Below the pieces are notes generated by a model, which saw only the letters and a program-made list of their open reading frames with translations, made no database searches and was not told the DNA's origin. Source: JBBRHH01 sp038222915 (GTDB lineage Bacteria; Planctomycetota; Phycisphaerae; Tepidisphaerales; Tepidisphaeraceae). From it: a stretch of DNA of 22,668 bases. Positions 1 to 7,914 of the stretch are shown one piece after another. Positions within the stretch are counted from its first letter, which is position 1. Each line of letters starts with the position of its first letter. The DNA lies in contig JBBRHH010000024.1 of assembly GCA_038222915.1 (NCBI GenBank), forward strand, positions 1-22,668, given 5' to 3'. A program made the translations under genes and the position numbers.

Positions 1-1305
1 GACGTCAATCCCGCGGGTTGGCTCGTCCAGGATCAGGATCAACGGCTTCATGGCGAGCCATTTTGCCCGAACGATCTTCTGCTGGTTGCCGCCGGAAAGA
101 TTGACGACCTTCTGCCGGGCCGAGGGCGTCTTGATGTGAAGGCGCCGAATCTCGGCGGCGGCGACGCGCTGCTCGGTGCCGCGCTGCAAGATGAATCGCG
201 GCTTGTAATTTCCGATATCGGGTAGAGACACATTCTGCGCAACGCTCATCGGCAATACCAGGCCATGGCGTTTGCGGTCTTCGGGCGCGAGAAATACGCC
301 GCGACGAATGGCGTCGCGGGTACGGCGTGGAGCGTAAGGCCGGCCGCTCACCTCCATGGAGCCTTCCAGCGCCCGCGAAGCGCCAAAAAGAACCTCCATC
401 AGTTCTGTCCGTCCCGCGCCCACCAGTCCGGCAAATCCCAGGACCTCCCCCCGATACGCGGAAAAAGAGACGCCGCCGCCCGCCCCCGGAACGCGCAGGT
501 TCTTGGCTTCGAACACCACCTCGCTGGCCGCCACCGGCGGCTTTGGCGGATACCAGGCGCTCAGCGGCCTGCCCACCATCATGGACACTATTTTCTCGTG
601 ACTGGCCTCTGATCTGGAAAGTTCGCCTACGTTTCGGCCGTCCCGCAACACGCTGATCCGGTCCGCCAGACGCAGAACTTCTTCCATCCGATGGGAGATA
701 TAGATGATGGAAATGCCCGACTTGCGAAGGCTGTCGACGATGGCGAAGAGCAGTTCTGATTCGCCCAGCGTCAGCGATGAAGTAGGTTCATCCATGATGA
801 TCACGCGGGCATTGAGCGCCAGGGCTTTGGCGATTTCCACCATCTGCATCTGCCCGGCCGTCAGCAGGCTGGAGCGGACGCGCGGCGAGTAGTTCAGACC
901 GACCTGCTGCATCAATCGGGCCGCCTCGCGCAGCATGTCGCGACGATCGAGAAATCCGAACATCCTCGAGAACGCGCGCTCATTGCCCAGGAAGATGTTG
1001 CCGGCGATGTCCAGGTTCGGGGCCAACATCAGTTCCTGATGAATGAGCGCAATGCCAAGCTTCTTGGCGTCGGAGATATGACGAAGCGTGACCGGCTGAC
1101 CATCCATGTAGAGTTGACCATCATCGGGCAGGTAGGCCCCGCCGAGGATTTTCATCAGCGTTGACTTGCCTGCGCCGTTCTCGCCCATCAAAGCCAGAAC
1201 CTCGCCCCGATTGAGGGCAATGGACACATCCTGAAGCGCTACGACGCCCGGAAAGCGCTTGGTGATCCCGCGCATCTCCAGCAAGTTACCGGCTTGGTCC
1301 GCCAT
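1..1305 (-). CDS. Sugar ABC transporter ATP-binding subunit, RbsA/MglA/XylG type (3' end outside window)
   Basis: This is the cytoplasmic ATPase of a monosaccharide-type ABC importer, with two fused nucleotide-binding domains. Translating the minus strand from the ATG at 1305-1303 gives 435 open codons with no stop. The first domain has Walker A GENGAGKS (about residue 42), signature LTAGQMQ, Walker B VIIMDEPTS and an ISHRMEE switch. The second has the degenerate P-loop typical of this family (GLVGAGRTE), signature LSGGNQQK and Walker B LILILDEPTRGIDV, which ends exactly at base 1. The family is about 500 residues, so roughly 65 codons are missing. It starts 22 bases after the binding-protein gene and has no clear Shine-Dalgarno, so translation is probably coupled. 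The permease should lie beyond the left edge. Substrate is not readable; ribose/galactose/xylose-like sugars are the family norm. Confidence 0.95.
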   Translation of the reverse strand, partial: MADQAGNLLEMRGITKRFPGVVALQDVSIALNRGEVLALMGENGAGKSTLMKILGGAYLPDDGQLYMDGQPVTLRHISDAKKLGIALIHQELMLAPNLDIAGNIFLGNERAFSRMFGFLDRRDMLREAARLMQQVGLNYSPRVRSSLLTAGQMQMVEIAKALALNARVIIMDEPTSSLTLGESELLFAIVDSLRKSGISIIYISHRMEEVLRLADRISVLRDGRNVGELSRSEASHEKIVSMMVGRPLSAWYPPKPPVAASEVVFEAKNLRVPGAGGGVSFSAYRGEVLGFAGLVGAGRTELMEVLFGASRALEGSMEVSGRPYAPRRTRDAIRRGVFLAPEDRKRHGLVLPMSVAQNVSLPDIGNYKPRFILQRGTEQRVAAAEIRRLHIKTPSARQKVVNLSGGNQQKIVRAKWLAMKPLILILDEPTRGIDV

Positions 1306-1327
1306 GGAATGACCAGAAGGTTGGATC

Positions 1328-2509
1328 TTACTTTCGCATCTCAGCCAGCTTGACGCGGAAATCCTTGACGTTGGAAGCGTCGATGACATCGACGCCTGTG
1401 TCAATTTTCGCGTCCTTGATCAGCGGGTCGGTCAAGGCGTCTTCACCTTTGGTAGCCAGCTCATGAAGTTTTTTGGATGAAAGATAGCCGAACTGAAATG
1501 GCTTCTGCACGACGGTGCACTTGACCACGCCGCGCTCAATCCCGTCGAGGGTGCCTTCCTCCTCATCAAAGACCGCAACTTGAATACTTCCCTTTTTGCC
1601 GGCCCCTTCGACCGCGCTGGCGATCGCCGGACCATTGTACGACCACAAACCGCACAGCAGATTAATGTCAGGAAATGCGTTAATGACGTCCTCTACGTTG
1701 GTCTGTGCCTTTCCTGCGTCCTTGTTGTCTTCCTTCTTGGCGACAATGGCGATGTTGTGGCTGGCAGTCTCCGCTTCGATTCCCCGGAGACGCTCACGAG
1801 CGTTGTCTGCGGCGAAAGTTCCCACAAAAACCGCCATCTTGCCTCCGTTTGGAAGCATCTTCACGATCTGTTGCCCCAACGCCCGGCCAGCTTCGTAGTT
1901 GTTCGTGCCAATATAAAACAGGCGGTTGGATTTGGGCGCATCTGAATCGTGGCAGATGAGATTCATTTTTGCAGCGGCCTTGTTGACCTCATCAATCTGG
2001 TCGGCCGGCGCGATAACGCTGATGGCAACACCGCTATATCCCTGGGCGGCCAGGTTCTCGAGGAACCCATTCTGCTCCTCGACCGTGCCGGTTGGCGGCA
2101 TGCGAATGTCAACGTGAATCCCCGACTCGGCCTCGTATTTATGGATACCGGCCGAAGCGATTTTCCAGAACTCACTGGCGTTGTTGGTAATGAAGGCAAA
2201 CTTGGCCGTCTCGCCTTTGGCAACGGTAAAAATCTTCCGCCCCTTGAGGTCAACACCAGCCGCCACCGGCGGAACAGGGATCACCGCCGGCAACGTGGCC
2301 GGCACTGTCGTTGGCACCAGCGCGGTCTGCGTGACCGGCTTGGTTGTTGGTGCAATCGCCGACGGCGTCGAAGGCTGGGTCGCGGCCGGCGTGCCTCCCG
2401 ACGTTGCCGCCGGCTGGTCCTTCTTCTCGTCCTTATTGCAGCCGGGAGTTGCCAGTGCAAACAAGAGTCCTAACACGACCGCGATACCCGATAAGTTGCG
2501 ACGATTCAT
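1328..2509 (-). CDS. Periplasmic sugar-binding lipoprotein (RbsB-like, Peripla_BP_4)
   Basis: This is a 393-residue substrate-binding protein delivering ligand to the ABC importer encoded next. The ATG at 2509 is preceded by GGAGG (2519-2515) at good spacing. A short signal peptide ends in a lipobox-like ATPGC (Cys24), predicting lipid anchoring. Residues 25-90 are a Pro/Thr/Ala-rich flexible linker, and the type I periplasmic-binding fold follows from about residue 95 (AFITNNASEFW, GVAISVIAP, YIGTNNYEAG, VAVFDEEEGTLDGI). The phrases match ribose-type binding proteins, but the linker is unusually long. The ligand is unknown. It is first in a minus-strand operon with the ATPase, behind a candidate promoter at 2577-2606. 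Confidence 0.93.
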   Translation of the reverse strand: MNRRNLSGIAVVLGLLFALATPGCNKDEKKDQPAATSGGTPAATQPSTPSAIAPTTKPVTQTALVPTTVPATLPAVIPVPPVAAGVDLKGRKIFTVAKGETAKFAFITNNASEFWKIASAGIHKYEAESGIHVDIRMPPTGTVEEQNGFLENLAAQGYSGVAISVIAPADQIDEVNKAAAKMNLICHDSDAPKSNRLFYIGTNNYEAGRALGQQIVKMLPNGGKMAVFVGTFAADNARERLRGIEAETASHNIAIVAKKEDNKDAGKAQTNVEDVINAFPDINLLCGLWSYNGPAIASAVEGAGKKGSIQVAVFDEEEGTLDGIERGVVKCTVVQKPFQFGYLSSKKLHELATKGEDALTDPLIKDAKIDTGVDVIDASNVKDFRVKLAEMRK

Positions 2510-2576
2510 TGGTTCCTCCGCGAGTAGCGAATTCGGACATGGGCAAAGAGTTTCGAGCCAAAGCTCGCTCGGGCAA

Positions 2577-2606
2577 ATATTAACGCATCCCCAAGCCCAT
2601 CGCCAA
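2577..2606 (-). promoter_or_regulatory. Candidate sigma-70-type promoter of the sugar ABC operon
   Basis: On the minus strand, TTGGCG (2606-2601) is followed after 18 bases by TAATAT (2582-2577), about 65 bases upstream of the binding-protein ATG. A small inverted repeat CGAGC/GCTCG with a 4-base loop (2554-2567) falls just downstream in the leader and could be an operator. This rests on motif match only. Confidence 0.35.
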
Positions 2607-2689
2607 CAAGGCTCGACGCGCCACGCGCCGGAATATGTTACAAGCCAGACTTGTTGTCGCTGATACGAACGCCAATACGAGGTTTCAGC

Positions 2690-4501
2690 ATGCGCGCACT
2701 TCTACTTCTAACGCTCGGCGTGGTTTGCCTTGGTGCGGTTGGCTGCGCCACCTCCAACCCACCCGCACAAACCCCCGCCACGCAACCCGCCGCAACCGCG
2801 CTCCATTGGGAAAAATGGTCGGACGATCTCTTCGCGCGCGCCGCCCGCGAGAACCGCTTTGTCATTCTCGATCTCGAGGCGGTCTGGTGTCACTGGTGCC
2901 ACGTGATGGACGAAAAGACCTATCACAACCCGGCCGTCATCAAGCTCCTGAACGACCACTACATCTGCGTCCGCGTCGATCAGGATTCGCGCCCCGATAT
3001 CTCCAACAAATACGAAGATTACGGCTGGCCGGCCACCATTGTCTTCAACTCCAAAGGCGGAGAGATCGTCAAACGCCGCGGCTATCTGCCGCCGGAGCAG
3101 ATGGCATCGATGCTTCAGGCCATCATTGATGACCCAACGCCCGGGCCGTCGGTGCAGGCCGAGGAAAAGCTGGACTACGCCGAGGCGGGCACGCTTCCGG
3201 CCCAGGCTCGCGACGATATGAAGACGCGCCTCGACGGTGCATACGATGACAAGTACGGCGCGTGGGGGCGGATTCAAAAGTTGATGGATTGGGATGCGGT
3301 GCAATACTGCATGCTGCGCGCCAAATCCGGCGACGCCCGTGCCAAGGAAATGGCCACGAAAACGCTTCTCGCGCAACGAAAGCTCATCGACCCCGTCTGG
3401 GGTGGTGTCTCCCAATATTCCACCGACGGCGATTGGGATCACGTCCATTTTGAAAAGATCATGCAGTTCCAGGCCGAGAATCTTCGGACCTATGCGCTGG
3501 CGTATGCGATGTGGCACGACGACGAATATCTAAAGGCCGCCACACAGATTCACGGCTACCTGATCAAATTTCTCAAAAGCCCCGACGGCGCGTTCTACGT
3601 GAGCCAGGACGCCGATCTTGTCCCCGGCGAGCACAGCGGCGAATATTACGCCCTCGACGACGCCGGCCGGCGCAAGCTCGGCGTTCCGCGCATCGACACG
3701 CACATTTACTCACGGGAAAATGGCTGGGTCATCCAGGCGCTCATAGCGACGTACGCGGCAACGGCCGATCCGACCTATTTGAAGGAAGCTCAAGCCGCCG
3801 CCAACTGGATTGTCGCCAATCGCGCCTTGGACAACGGCGGCTTCCGCCACGACCAATCCGACGCCGGCGGCCCCTACCTCGCCGACACCCTTCAAATGGG
3901 CCGGGCTCTCCTCGACCTGTACAAAGTCACCGCCGACCCGGCCTGGCTCAAGCGCGCCGAATCCGCCGCGACATTCATCGCAACCCAATTCAAAAGCCCC
4001 GGCAACAATCCGGGCCTCCTCACCAGCCCGGCCCGCCCCAACCAGCTTCCGGTCCCAACGGCCCAGGTCGATGAAAACATCGCCGCCGCCCGATTCCTCA
4101 ACCTGCTCGGCAACTACACCGGCGTCATCGCCGACCACGCCATTGCGGAACAATCGATGCGCTTCCTGGCTACTCCACAGGTCATCAAGTCCCGCGGCTT
4201 TTCCGTGGCCGGCATTCTACTGGCCGACAACGAGCTGACTCACGCCCCGCCGCACATCACCATCGTCGGCCCAAAATCCAACACCCTGGCAAAGGAACTT
4301 TTCCAGGAGGCGCTACGCTTCAGCGCCGGCTACACCCGCCTCGAATGGCTAGACCCCACCGGCCCGGCCCTCCCCAACCCCGACGTGGAATACCCCCCAC
4401 TCAAAGACCCGGCCGCGTTTGTCTGCAAAAACAACACCTGCTCATCACCCATGGCCAGCGTGGAAGCTCTCCGCAAAGCGCTGGCGCCGCGCGGCAACTG
4501 A
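2690..4501 (+). CDS. Secreted thioredoxin-fold / DUF255 (YyaL, SPATA20-like) lipoprotein
   Basis: 603 residues from the ATG at 2690, chosen because it follows GAGG (2679-2682) at good spacing and opens directly with a signal peptide ending in the lipobox GAVGC (Cys19); the frame extends upstream to 2651 but without signal logic. An N-terminal thioredoxin-like domain carries the family hallmark WCHWCHVM (about residues 66-73), followed by RVDQD and a cis-Pro-like GWPAT. The remaining about 400 residues are the alpha/alpha six-hairpin-like part of YyaL proteins (GGVSQYSTDGDW, FYVSQDADL, ENGWVIQAL), ending with the family tail AFVCKNNTCSSP. Homologues are generally cytosolic and longer. Here the protein is predicted to be membrane-anchored outside the cytoplasm, so a redox or sugar-related envelope role is plausible but unproven. 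Confidence 0.9.
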   Translation: MRALLLLTLGVVCLGAVGCATSNPPAQTPATQPAATALHWEKWSDDLFARAARENRFVILDLEAVWCHWCHVMDEKTYHNPAVIKLLNDHYICVRVDQDSRPDISNKYEDYGWPATIVFNSKGGEIVKRRGYLPPEQMASMLQAIIDDPTPGPSVQAEEKLDYAEAGTLPAQARDDMKTRLDGAYDDKYGAWGRIQKLMDWDAVQYCMLRAKSGDARAKEMATKTLLAQRKLIDPVWGGVSQYSTDGDWDHVHFEKIMQFQAENLRTYALAYAMWHDDEYLKAATQIHGYLIKFLKSPDGAFYVSQDADLVPGEHSGEYYALDDAGRRKLGVPRIDTHIYSRENGWVIQALIATYAATADPTYLKEAQAAANWIVANRALDNGGFRHDQSDAGGPYLADTLQMGRALLDLYKVTADPAWLKRAESAATFIATQFKSPGNNPGLLTSPARPNQLPVPTAQVDENIAAARFLNLLGNYTGVIADHAIAEQSMRFLATPQVIKSRGFSVAGILLADNELTHAPPHITIVGPKSNTLAKELFQEALRFSAGYTRLEWLDPTGPALPNPDVEYPPLKDPAAFVCKNNTCSSPMASVEALRKALAPRGN

Positions 4502-4563
4502 CCTGCTGACGTTGCCGCACGCAACCGCTAGAATGTCTTTCCAAACACAACTGGAGAGACCCC

Positions 4564-4836
4564 ATGGGAAAAGCCAACGTAGACCCGGCCGAACTGCGCC
4601 GCTTCGCCGCCGACCTGAACCGCTTCAACACCGAACTCCAAGCCCTCATGGGCGGCCTCCATTCTCGGATGCGCAATCTCGAATCCACTTGGCGCGATCA
4701 GGAACAGCGCAAATTCTCCGAAGCCTTCGAACAAACCGCCAAGTCGCTCTCAAGCTTCATGGAATCCTCCACGCAGCACGTGAGCTTCCTGGCCAAAAAA
4801 GCGTCGCTCATCGAAGACTATCTAAAGCAGAGATAA
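4564..4836 (+). CDS. Small helical WXG100-like protein
   Basis: 90 residues, predicted helix-turn-helix hairpin with no signal peptide. The start is supported by GGAGAG (4553-4558) six bases before the ATG. Helix 1 covers about residues 7-40, a turn contains S-T-W-R-D (Trp at about 43, with Asp where WXG has Gly), and helix 2 runs to the C-terminus. Length, Trp position and hairpin layout match WXG100/ESAT-6-type proteins, which can be type VII secretion substrates or partners. No FtsK/EssC-type ATPase is in the window, so secretion is not shown. It lies 62 bases after the YyaL-like gene and may be cotranscribed. Confidence 0.75.
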   Translation: MGKANVDPAELRRFAADLNRFNTELQALMGGLHSRMRNLESTWRDQEQRKFSEAFEQTAKSLSSFMESSTQHVSFLAKKASLIEDYLKQR

Positions 4837-5090
4837 GGCACGTTTCACGAAAAGATGGCGATGTGATATAGAGCCGTTTCGCCATCGCTCACCCGCCCGC
4901 CACTGCTTATTTTCTTACCTAAAATTGCGCATAAATACGGCACCTTTGTCGCTTGCTTTCAAGCGGACAGACCCTACAGTTCCAATAATAAATGCGATTT
5001 ACATGCTGGTAAAGCAGTTGTGTTCGCTCGATAGGAGCCGGTGCGTGCGTCGCTATTGATATGCATCAGGGCCGCCATAACGGAAAAATC

Positions 5091-5879
5091 ATGATGATTG
5101 CGAATCGTTTCTTCGGTAGATTCCTCCCTCCCCAGGGAGTTGCCAAAGCGTCAATAGGCCTCGCGCTTTTGGCCGGCATTGGCGCCTCCAGCGCGCACGC
5201 CGCTCCAGTAGGCGTTGATGGCGTTCGCGGTGCGGAATGGACTGGCATAACGCCCTTCTCCATCCCGTATGATCCAGCCGGCGTCGGGGTTCAATATGAC
5301 ATCTACAGCCGCGCCGACTTGCAATATTTTTACGCCCTCATCCAAGCCAATCCCGCCGGACCAGGGAATGACCATTGGGAAGAAACAGTCGCCGCCCAGT
5401 TGGGCAACGTCGTCAATCTGGGCCTCGACCTGAATCGTCCAGTGGGAAACGGTTCCGACGTCATCGTCGAAACTGAAAACAACCGGTATGCAACCTTCGA
5501 CACAATCGGCAACGTGACCTACAGCGCCTACTCCGCCACCAACGGTTTTGTCCAGGCAGTTACTCCGCCGCGCGGTTATTCCGACGTCGCTGGCGTCCAA
5601 GGCTCCATCGTGGAACTTGCCATCCCCTGGTCTTTCTTTGAAAACGATCCGGACGCGACAGGCAACATGCCAGTCCTCACTGCCGACAATCCCAACCTCG
5701 TCTTTCGTTACAGCCAAAGCTTCGACGGCACGTTTTCCATTCAGGGACCCCAATTCGGCGCCGATCGCTTCGGAGTCTATGCCGATCCAAACTTCTCCGC
5801 AGTCCCCGAACCCGCCAGCACCGGCCTAATTTCCCTCTGCGCCGTCGGACTGCTCAAACGCCGCCGTCAAAACAGATGA
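5091..5879 (+). CDS. PEP-CTERM sorting-signal protein, function unknown
   Basis: 262 residues from the ATG at 5091 (ACGGAA just upstream). An ATG at 5061 in the same frame would add 10 polar residues before the signal peptide and is less likely. The signal peptide is basic, then hydrophobic (LALLAGIGASSAHA), with predicted cleavage before APVG. The mature region is beta-rich and opens with VDGVRGAEW, reminiscent of carbohydrate-binding (CBM9/DOMON-like) secreted proteins, but I do not recognise a defined domain. The C-terminus is a compact PEP-CTERM signal: VPEP, a hydrophobic stretch, then KRRRQNR. Such proteins are processed by exosortase and displayed outside the cell. It is a monocistronic-looking gene followed by a terminator. 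The 254 bases upstream (4837-5090) hold no gene; only weak promoter-like words were seen. Confidence 0.85.
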   Translation: MMIANRFFGRFLPPQGVAKASIGLALLAGIGASSAHAAPVGVDGVRGAEWTGITPFSIPYDPAGVGVQYDIYSRADLQYFYALIQANPAGPGNDHWEETVAAQLGNVVNLGLDLNRPVGNGSDVIVETENNRYATFDTIGNVTYSAYSATNGFVQAVTPPRGYSDVAGVQGSIVELAIPWSFFENDPDATGNMPVLTADNPNLVFRYSQSFDGTFSIQGPQFGADRFGVYADPNFSAVPEPASTGLISLCAVGLLKRRRQNR

Positions 5880-5914
5880 CCGTCCTGGTTCCAATCCAGC
5901 GATAACCCAATCCA

Positions 5915-5945
5915 AGCCCCGTATCACACGATGCGGGGCTCTTTC
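5915..5945 (+). terminator. Rho-independent terminator after the PEP-CTERM gene
   Basis: AGCCCCG (5915-5921) pairs perfectly with CGGGGCT (5934-5940), the stem can extend inward through ATC/GAT, and a short pyrimidine tail (CTTTC) follows. It separates the PEP-CTERM gene from the RNA-repair locus. The tail is short, so efficiency is uncertain. Confidence 0.7.
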
Positions 5946-6005
5946 GCGTCCGCAACTGGCGCCGGATTCAATCGCACACATCCATCGGCTACGATTGCAT
6001 CCGCC

Positions 6006-6248
6006 ATGCTCCTCACCATCACCACCACCCACACCCCCGCAACCGACCTTGGCTTCCTCCTCCACAAAAACCCCGCCCGCCCCCAATCCTTCGACCTCAA
6101 CTTCGGCCAGGCCCGGGTCTTTTATCCCGAGGCCACCGCCGAGCGATGCACCGCCGCCCTCCTCCTCGAAGTCGACCCGATCGGCCTCGTCCGCGGACGG
6201 CGTGGACCGTCCGGCGAAGGCTTCTCACTCGAGCAATACGTCAACTAA
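6006..6248 (+). CDS. hen1: Hen1 N-terminal fragment (ligase-activating domain), ended by an in-frame TAA
   Basis: 80 residues that match the start of bacterial Hen1 closely (MLLTITTTH, ATDLGFLLHKNP, QSFDL, VFYPEAT, LLLEVDPIGLVRGRRG). The frame stops at TAA (6246-6248) straight after EQYVN. The same frame continues without any shift (RPYVASSF and onward), so a single sense codon, normally Asp in homologues as I recall them, has become a stop. In characterised bacterial Hen1 the N-terminal half stimulates the ligase activity of Pnkp. The fragment could be a dead relic, a separate small subunit, the product of rare readthrough, or a sequencing/assembly error. No Shine-Dalgarno is visible. A weak TTCAAT-17-TACGAT promoter word (5967-5995) sits just upstream, which would give a nearly leaderless message. 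Confidence 0.8.
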   Translation: MLLTITTTHTPATDLGFLLHKNPARPQSFDLNFGQARVFYPEATAERCTAALLLEVDPIGLVRGRRGPSGEGFSLEQYVN

Positions 6249-6272
6249 CGCCCTTACGTCGCCTCCTCCTTT

Positions 6273-7436
6273 ATGAGCGTAGCGATCTCGCAGGTGCTGG
6301 GCTCCGCGCTCGGCGGCCACAGCCGCGAACGCGCCGATCTCACCAACACACCCATCCCCCTACAAGCCCGCCTTGCCGTCGTTCCCTGTCGGGGCGGCGA
6401 GACCTTTCTCCGCCGCCTCTTCGAGCCACTCGGCTACACCGTCAGCGCCGTCCACCACCCGCTCGACGAAAAATTTCCCGAGTGGGGCGAAGGCGCGTAT
6501 TTCACCGTCGAATTGAGCAACACCGTCAAGCTGCAGGATCTTCTCGCGCACCTCTATGTCCTCATCCCCGTCCTCGATGACGACAAACACTACTGGGTGG
6601 GCGACGACGAGATCGACAAGCTTCTCCGCCACGGCGAAAACTGGCTGGCCCAACATCCCGATCGCGAGATGATCGCCAACCGCTATCTCAAGCACCGCAA
6701 GCACCTCGCCCGCGAGGCGATCTCGCGCCTGCTGGAAGAAGACCAGCAACAGGCCGACGAAGTCGAGGAAAAACACGCGCACGAGGAAGAAGTCGTCGAA
6801 GAGAAAATCAGCCTGAACGACCAGCGCCTCGGCGCAGTCGTCACGGCCTTAAAAAGCAGCGGCGCCAAACGCGTCCTAGACCTGGGATGCAGCAACGGCA
6901 ATCTCCTCCGCCGGCTGCTGGAAGACCGCCAGTTCGAACAGATCCTCGGCATGGACGTCTCCTATCGAGCCCTCGAAATCGCGGCCGACAAGCTGCGCCT
7001 CGACCGCCTCCCCGAAAAACAGCGCCAGCGCATCAAGCTCATCCAGGGTTCGCTCGGCTATCGCGATCGCCGTCTCGAAGGCTACGACGCGGCCGCGGTC
7101 GTCGAAGTCATCGAACACCTCGACCCACCACGGCTGGCCGCGTTTGAGCGCGTGCTTTTCGAATTCGCCAAACCACCGGTCGTCATCATCACAACGCCAA
7201 ACGTCGAGCACAACGTCCGTTTTGCGACACTGCCCGCCGGAAAGCTGCGGCACAAAGACCACCGGTTTGAATGGACGCGTGCGGAGTTTCAATCGTGGGC
7301 TGCCCGTATCGCTTCGGTCTTTGCCTATGATGTACGTTTCCTTCCCATCGGCCCGGATGATCCCGAGGTGGGCCCACCGACGCAGATGGCCATTTTCATG
7401 TACCCCACAACGTCGAAAGAGGGGCAGGCAAAATGA
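6273..7436 (+). CDS. hen1: Hen1-type 3'-terminal RNA ribose 2'-O-methyltransferase (main part)
   Basis: 387 residues from the first ATG after the internal stop, in the same frame as the 80-residue fragment. The combined frame 6006-7436 is 476 codons, normal Hen1 length. Residues 1-150 continue the N-terminal domain (PCRGGE, LDDDKHYWVG). An acidic linker follows (about 155-178), then the methyltransferase: SAM motif VLDLGCSNG (201-209), metal-binding EVIEH (278-282) and RHKDHRFEW (326-334), and family tail GPPTQMA. In merged numbering the metal ligands fall at 367, 370, 371 and 416/419. The enzyme methylates the 2'-OH at the 3' end of broken RNA before Pnkp seals it. No Shine-Dalgarno precedes this ATG; reinitiation 24 bases after the TAA is conceivable. 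Its end overlaps the next gene by ATGA. Confidence 0.85.
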   Translation: MSVAISQVLGSALGGHSRERADLTNTPIPLQARLAVVPCRGGETFLRRLFEPLGYTVSAVHHPLDEKFPEWGEGAYFTVELSNTVKLQDLLAHLYVLIPVLDDDKHYWVGDDEIDKLLRHGENWLAQHPDREMIANRYLKHRKHLAREAISRLLEEDQQQADEVEEKHAHEEEVVEEKISLNDQRLGAVVTALKSSGAKRVLDLGCSNGNLLRRLLEDRQFEQILGMDVSYRALEIAADKLRLDRLPEKQRQRIKLIQGSLGYRDRRLEGYDAAAVVEVIEHLDPPRLAAFERVLFEFAKPPVVIITTPNVEHNVRFATLPAGKLRHKDHRFEWTRAEFQSWAARIASVFAYDVRFLPIGPDDPEVGPPTQMAIFMYPTTSKEGQAK

Positions 7437-7909
7437 AGGATGAAAACCGGTTTACGGCGGAACTTTACGCACGGCTCTGGCCATGGCTTAATCATTCGAA
7501 ACCAACAAGGCTTATGCTGGATGACGGCGGCCAATGCGAAGTGGCTCACCCTGATATCTGCGTATATTTTGATGGATCCGATGAAGAGATGAGAACCGAA
7601 TGCAAAGTCTTGGACGCGCGCGGCCAAAATAAGAATTGCGTCGAACCGACCGAAAAGCAGCTAAGAACCTGGAGCCAAGACGCACATCTGAGCGGCAGAC
7701 CACACCTTTGGGCCGCCAAGGTGGAAGACACTCAGAATTACTACCTTTGGACGCATGAGGATTTCAAGAAGGGGTTTGATGGGCGAGCCGTTGCCGGAAC
7801 AACCCGGCGAGCAGTTAAGATCCCCTGCAATGGGACACCACCACTCACTTTTACGTTACTATTTTTGAAGATCATGGAGTTCGCTGTTACTAAGGGTTTT
7901 CTGAATTGA
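7433..7909 (+). CDS. Unrecognised small protein with PD-(D/E)XK nuclease-like pattern, inserted between hen1 and pnkp
   Basis: 158 residues. Its ATG overlaps the hen1 stop (ATGA, 7433-7436), and its TGA (7907-7909) overlaps a possible TTG start of pnkp, so it is translationally coupled on both sides. I do not recognise the family. Visible pattern: an N-terminal helix (residues 6-20, with Glu10), a strand, then P40-D41 opening a hydrophobic strand, E56-C57-K58 in the next strand, a helix with Gln76, and another strand (PHLWAAKVED). That is the order of a PD-(D/E)XK nuclease core. No signal peptide. A hand count over five 60-base lines gives 51% GC, against about 62% or more in pnkp, suggesting separate origin. 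It could be an RNA/DNA nuclease, an inactive regulator, or something else; the function is inference. Confidence 0.75.
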   Translation: MKDENRFTAELYARLWPWLNHSKPTRLMLDDGGQCEVAHPDICVYFDGSDEEMRTECKVLDARGQNKNCVEPTEKQLRTWSQDAHLSGRPHLWAAKVEDTQNYYLWTHEDFKKGFDGRAVAGTTRRAVKIPCNGTPPLTFTLLFLKIMEFAVTKGFLN

Positions 7910-7914
7910 TCAGC

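Noticed and set aside
6243..6251. Programmed stop-codon readthrough or recoding at the hen1 TAA
   Set aside because: The context (aac taa cgc) resembles no known readthrough signal, and I saw no convincing downstream stem. A mutation, split gene or sequence error is at least as likely, so no recoding feature is annotated.
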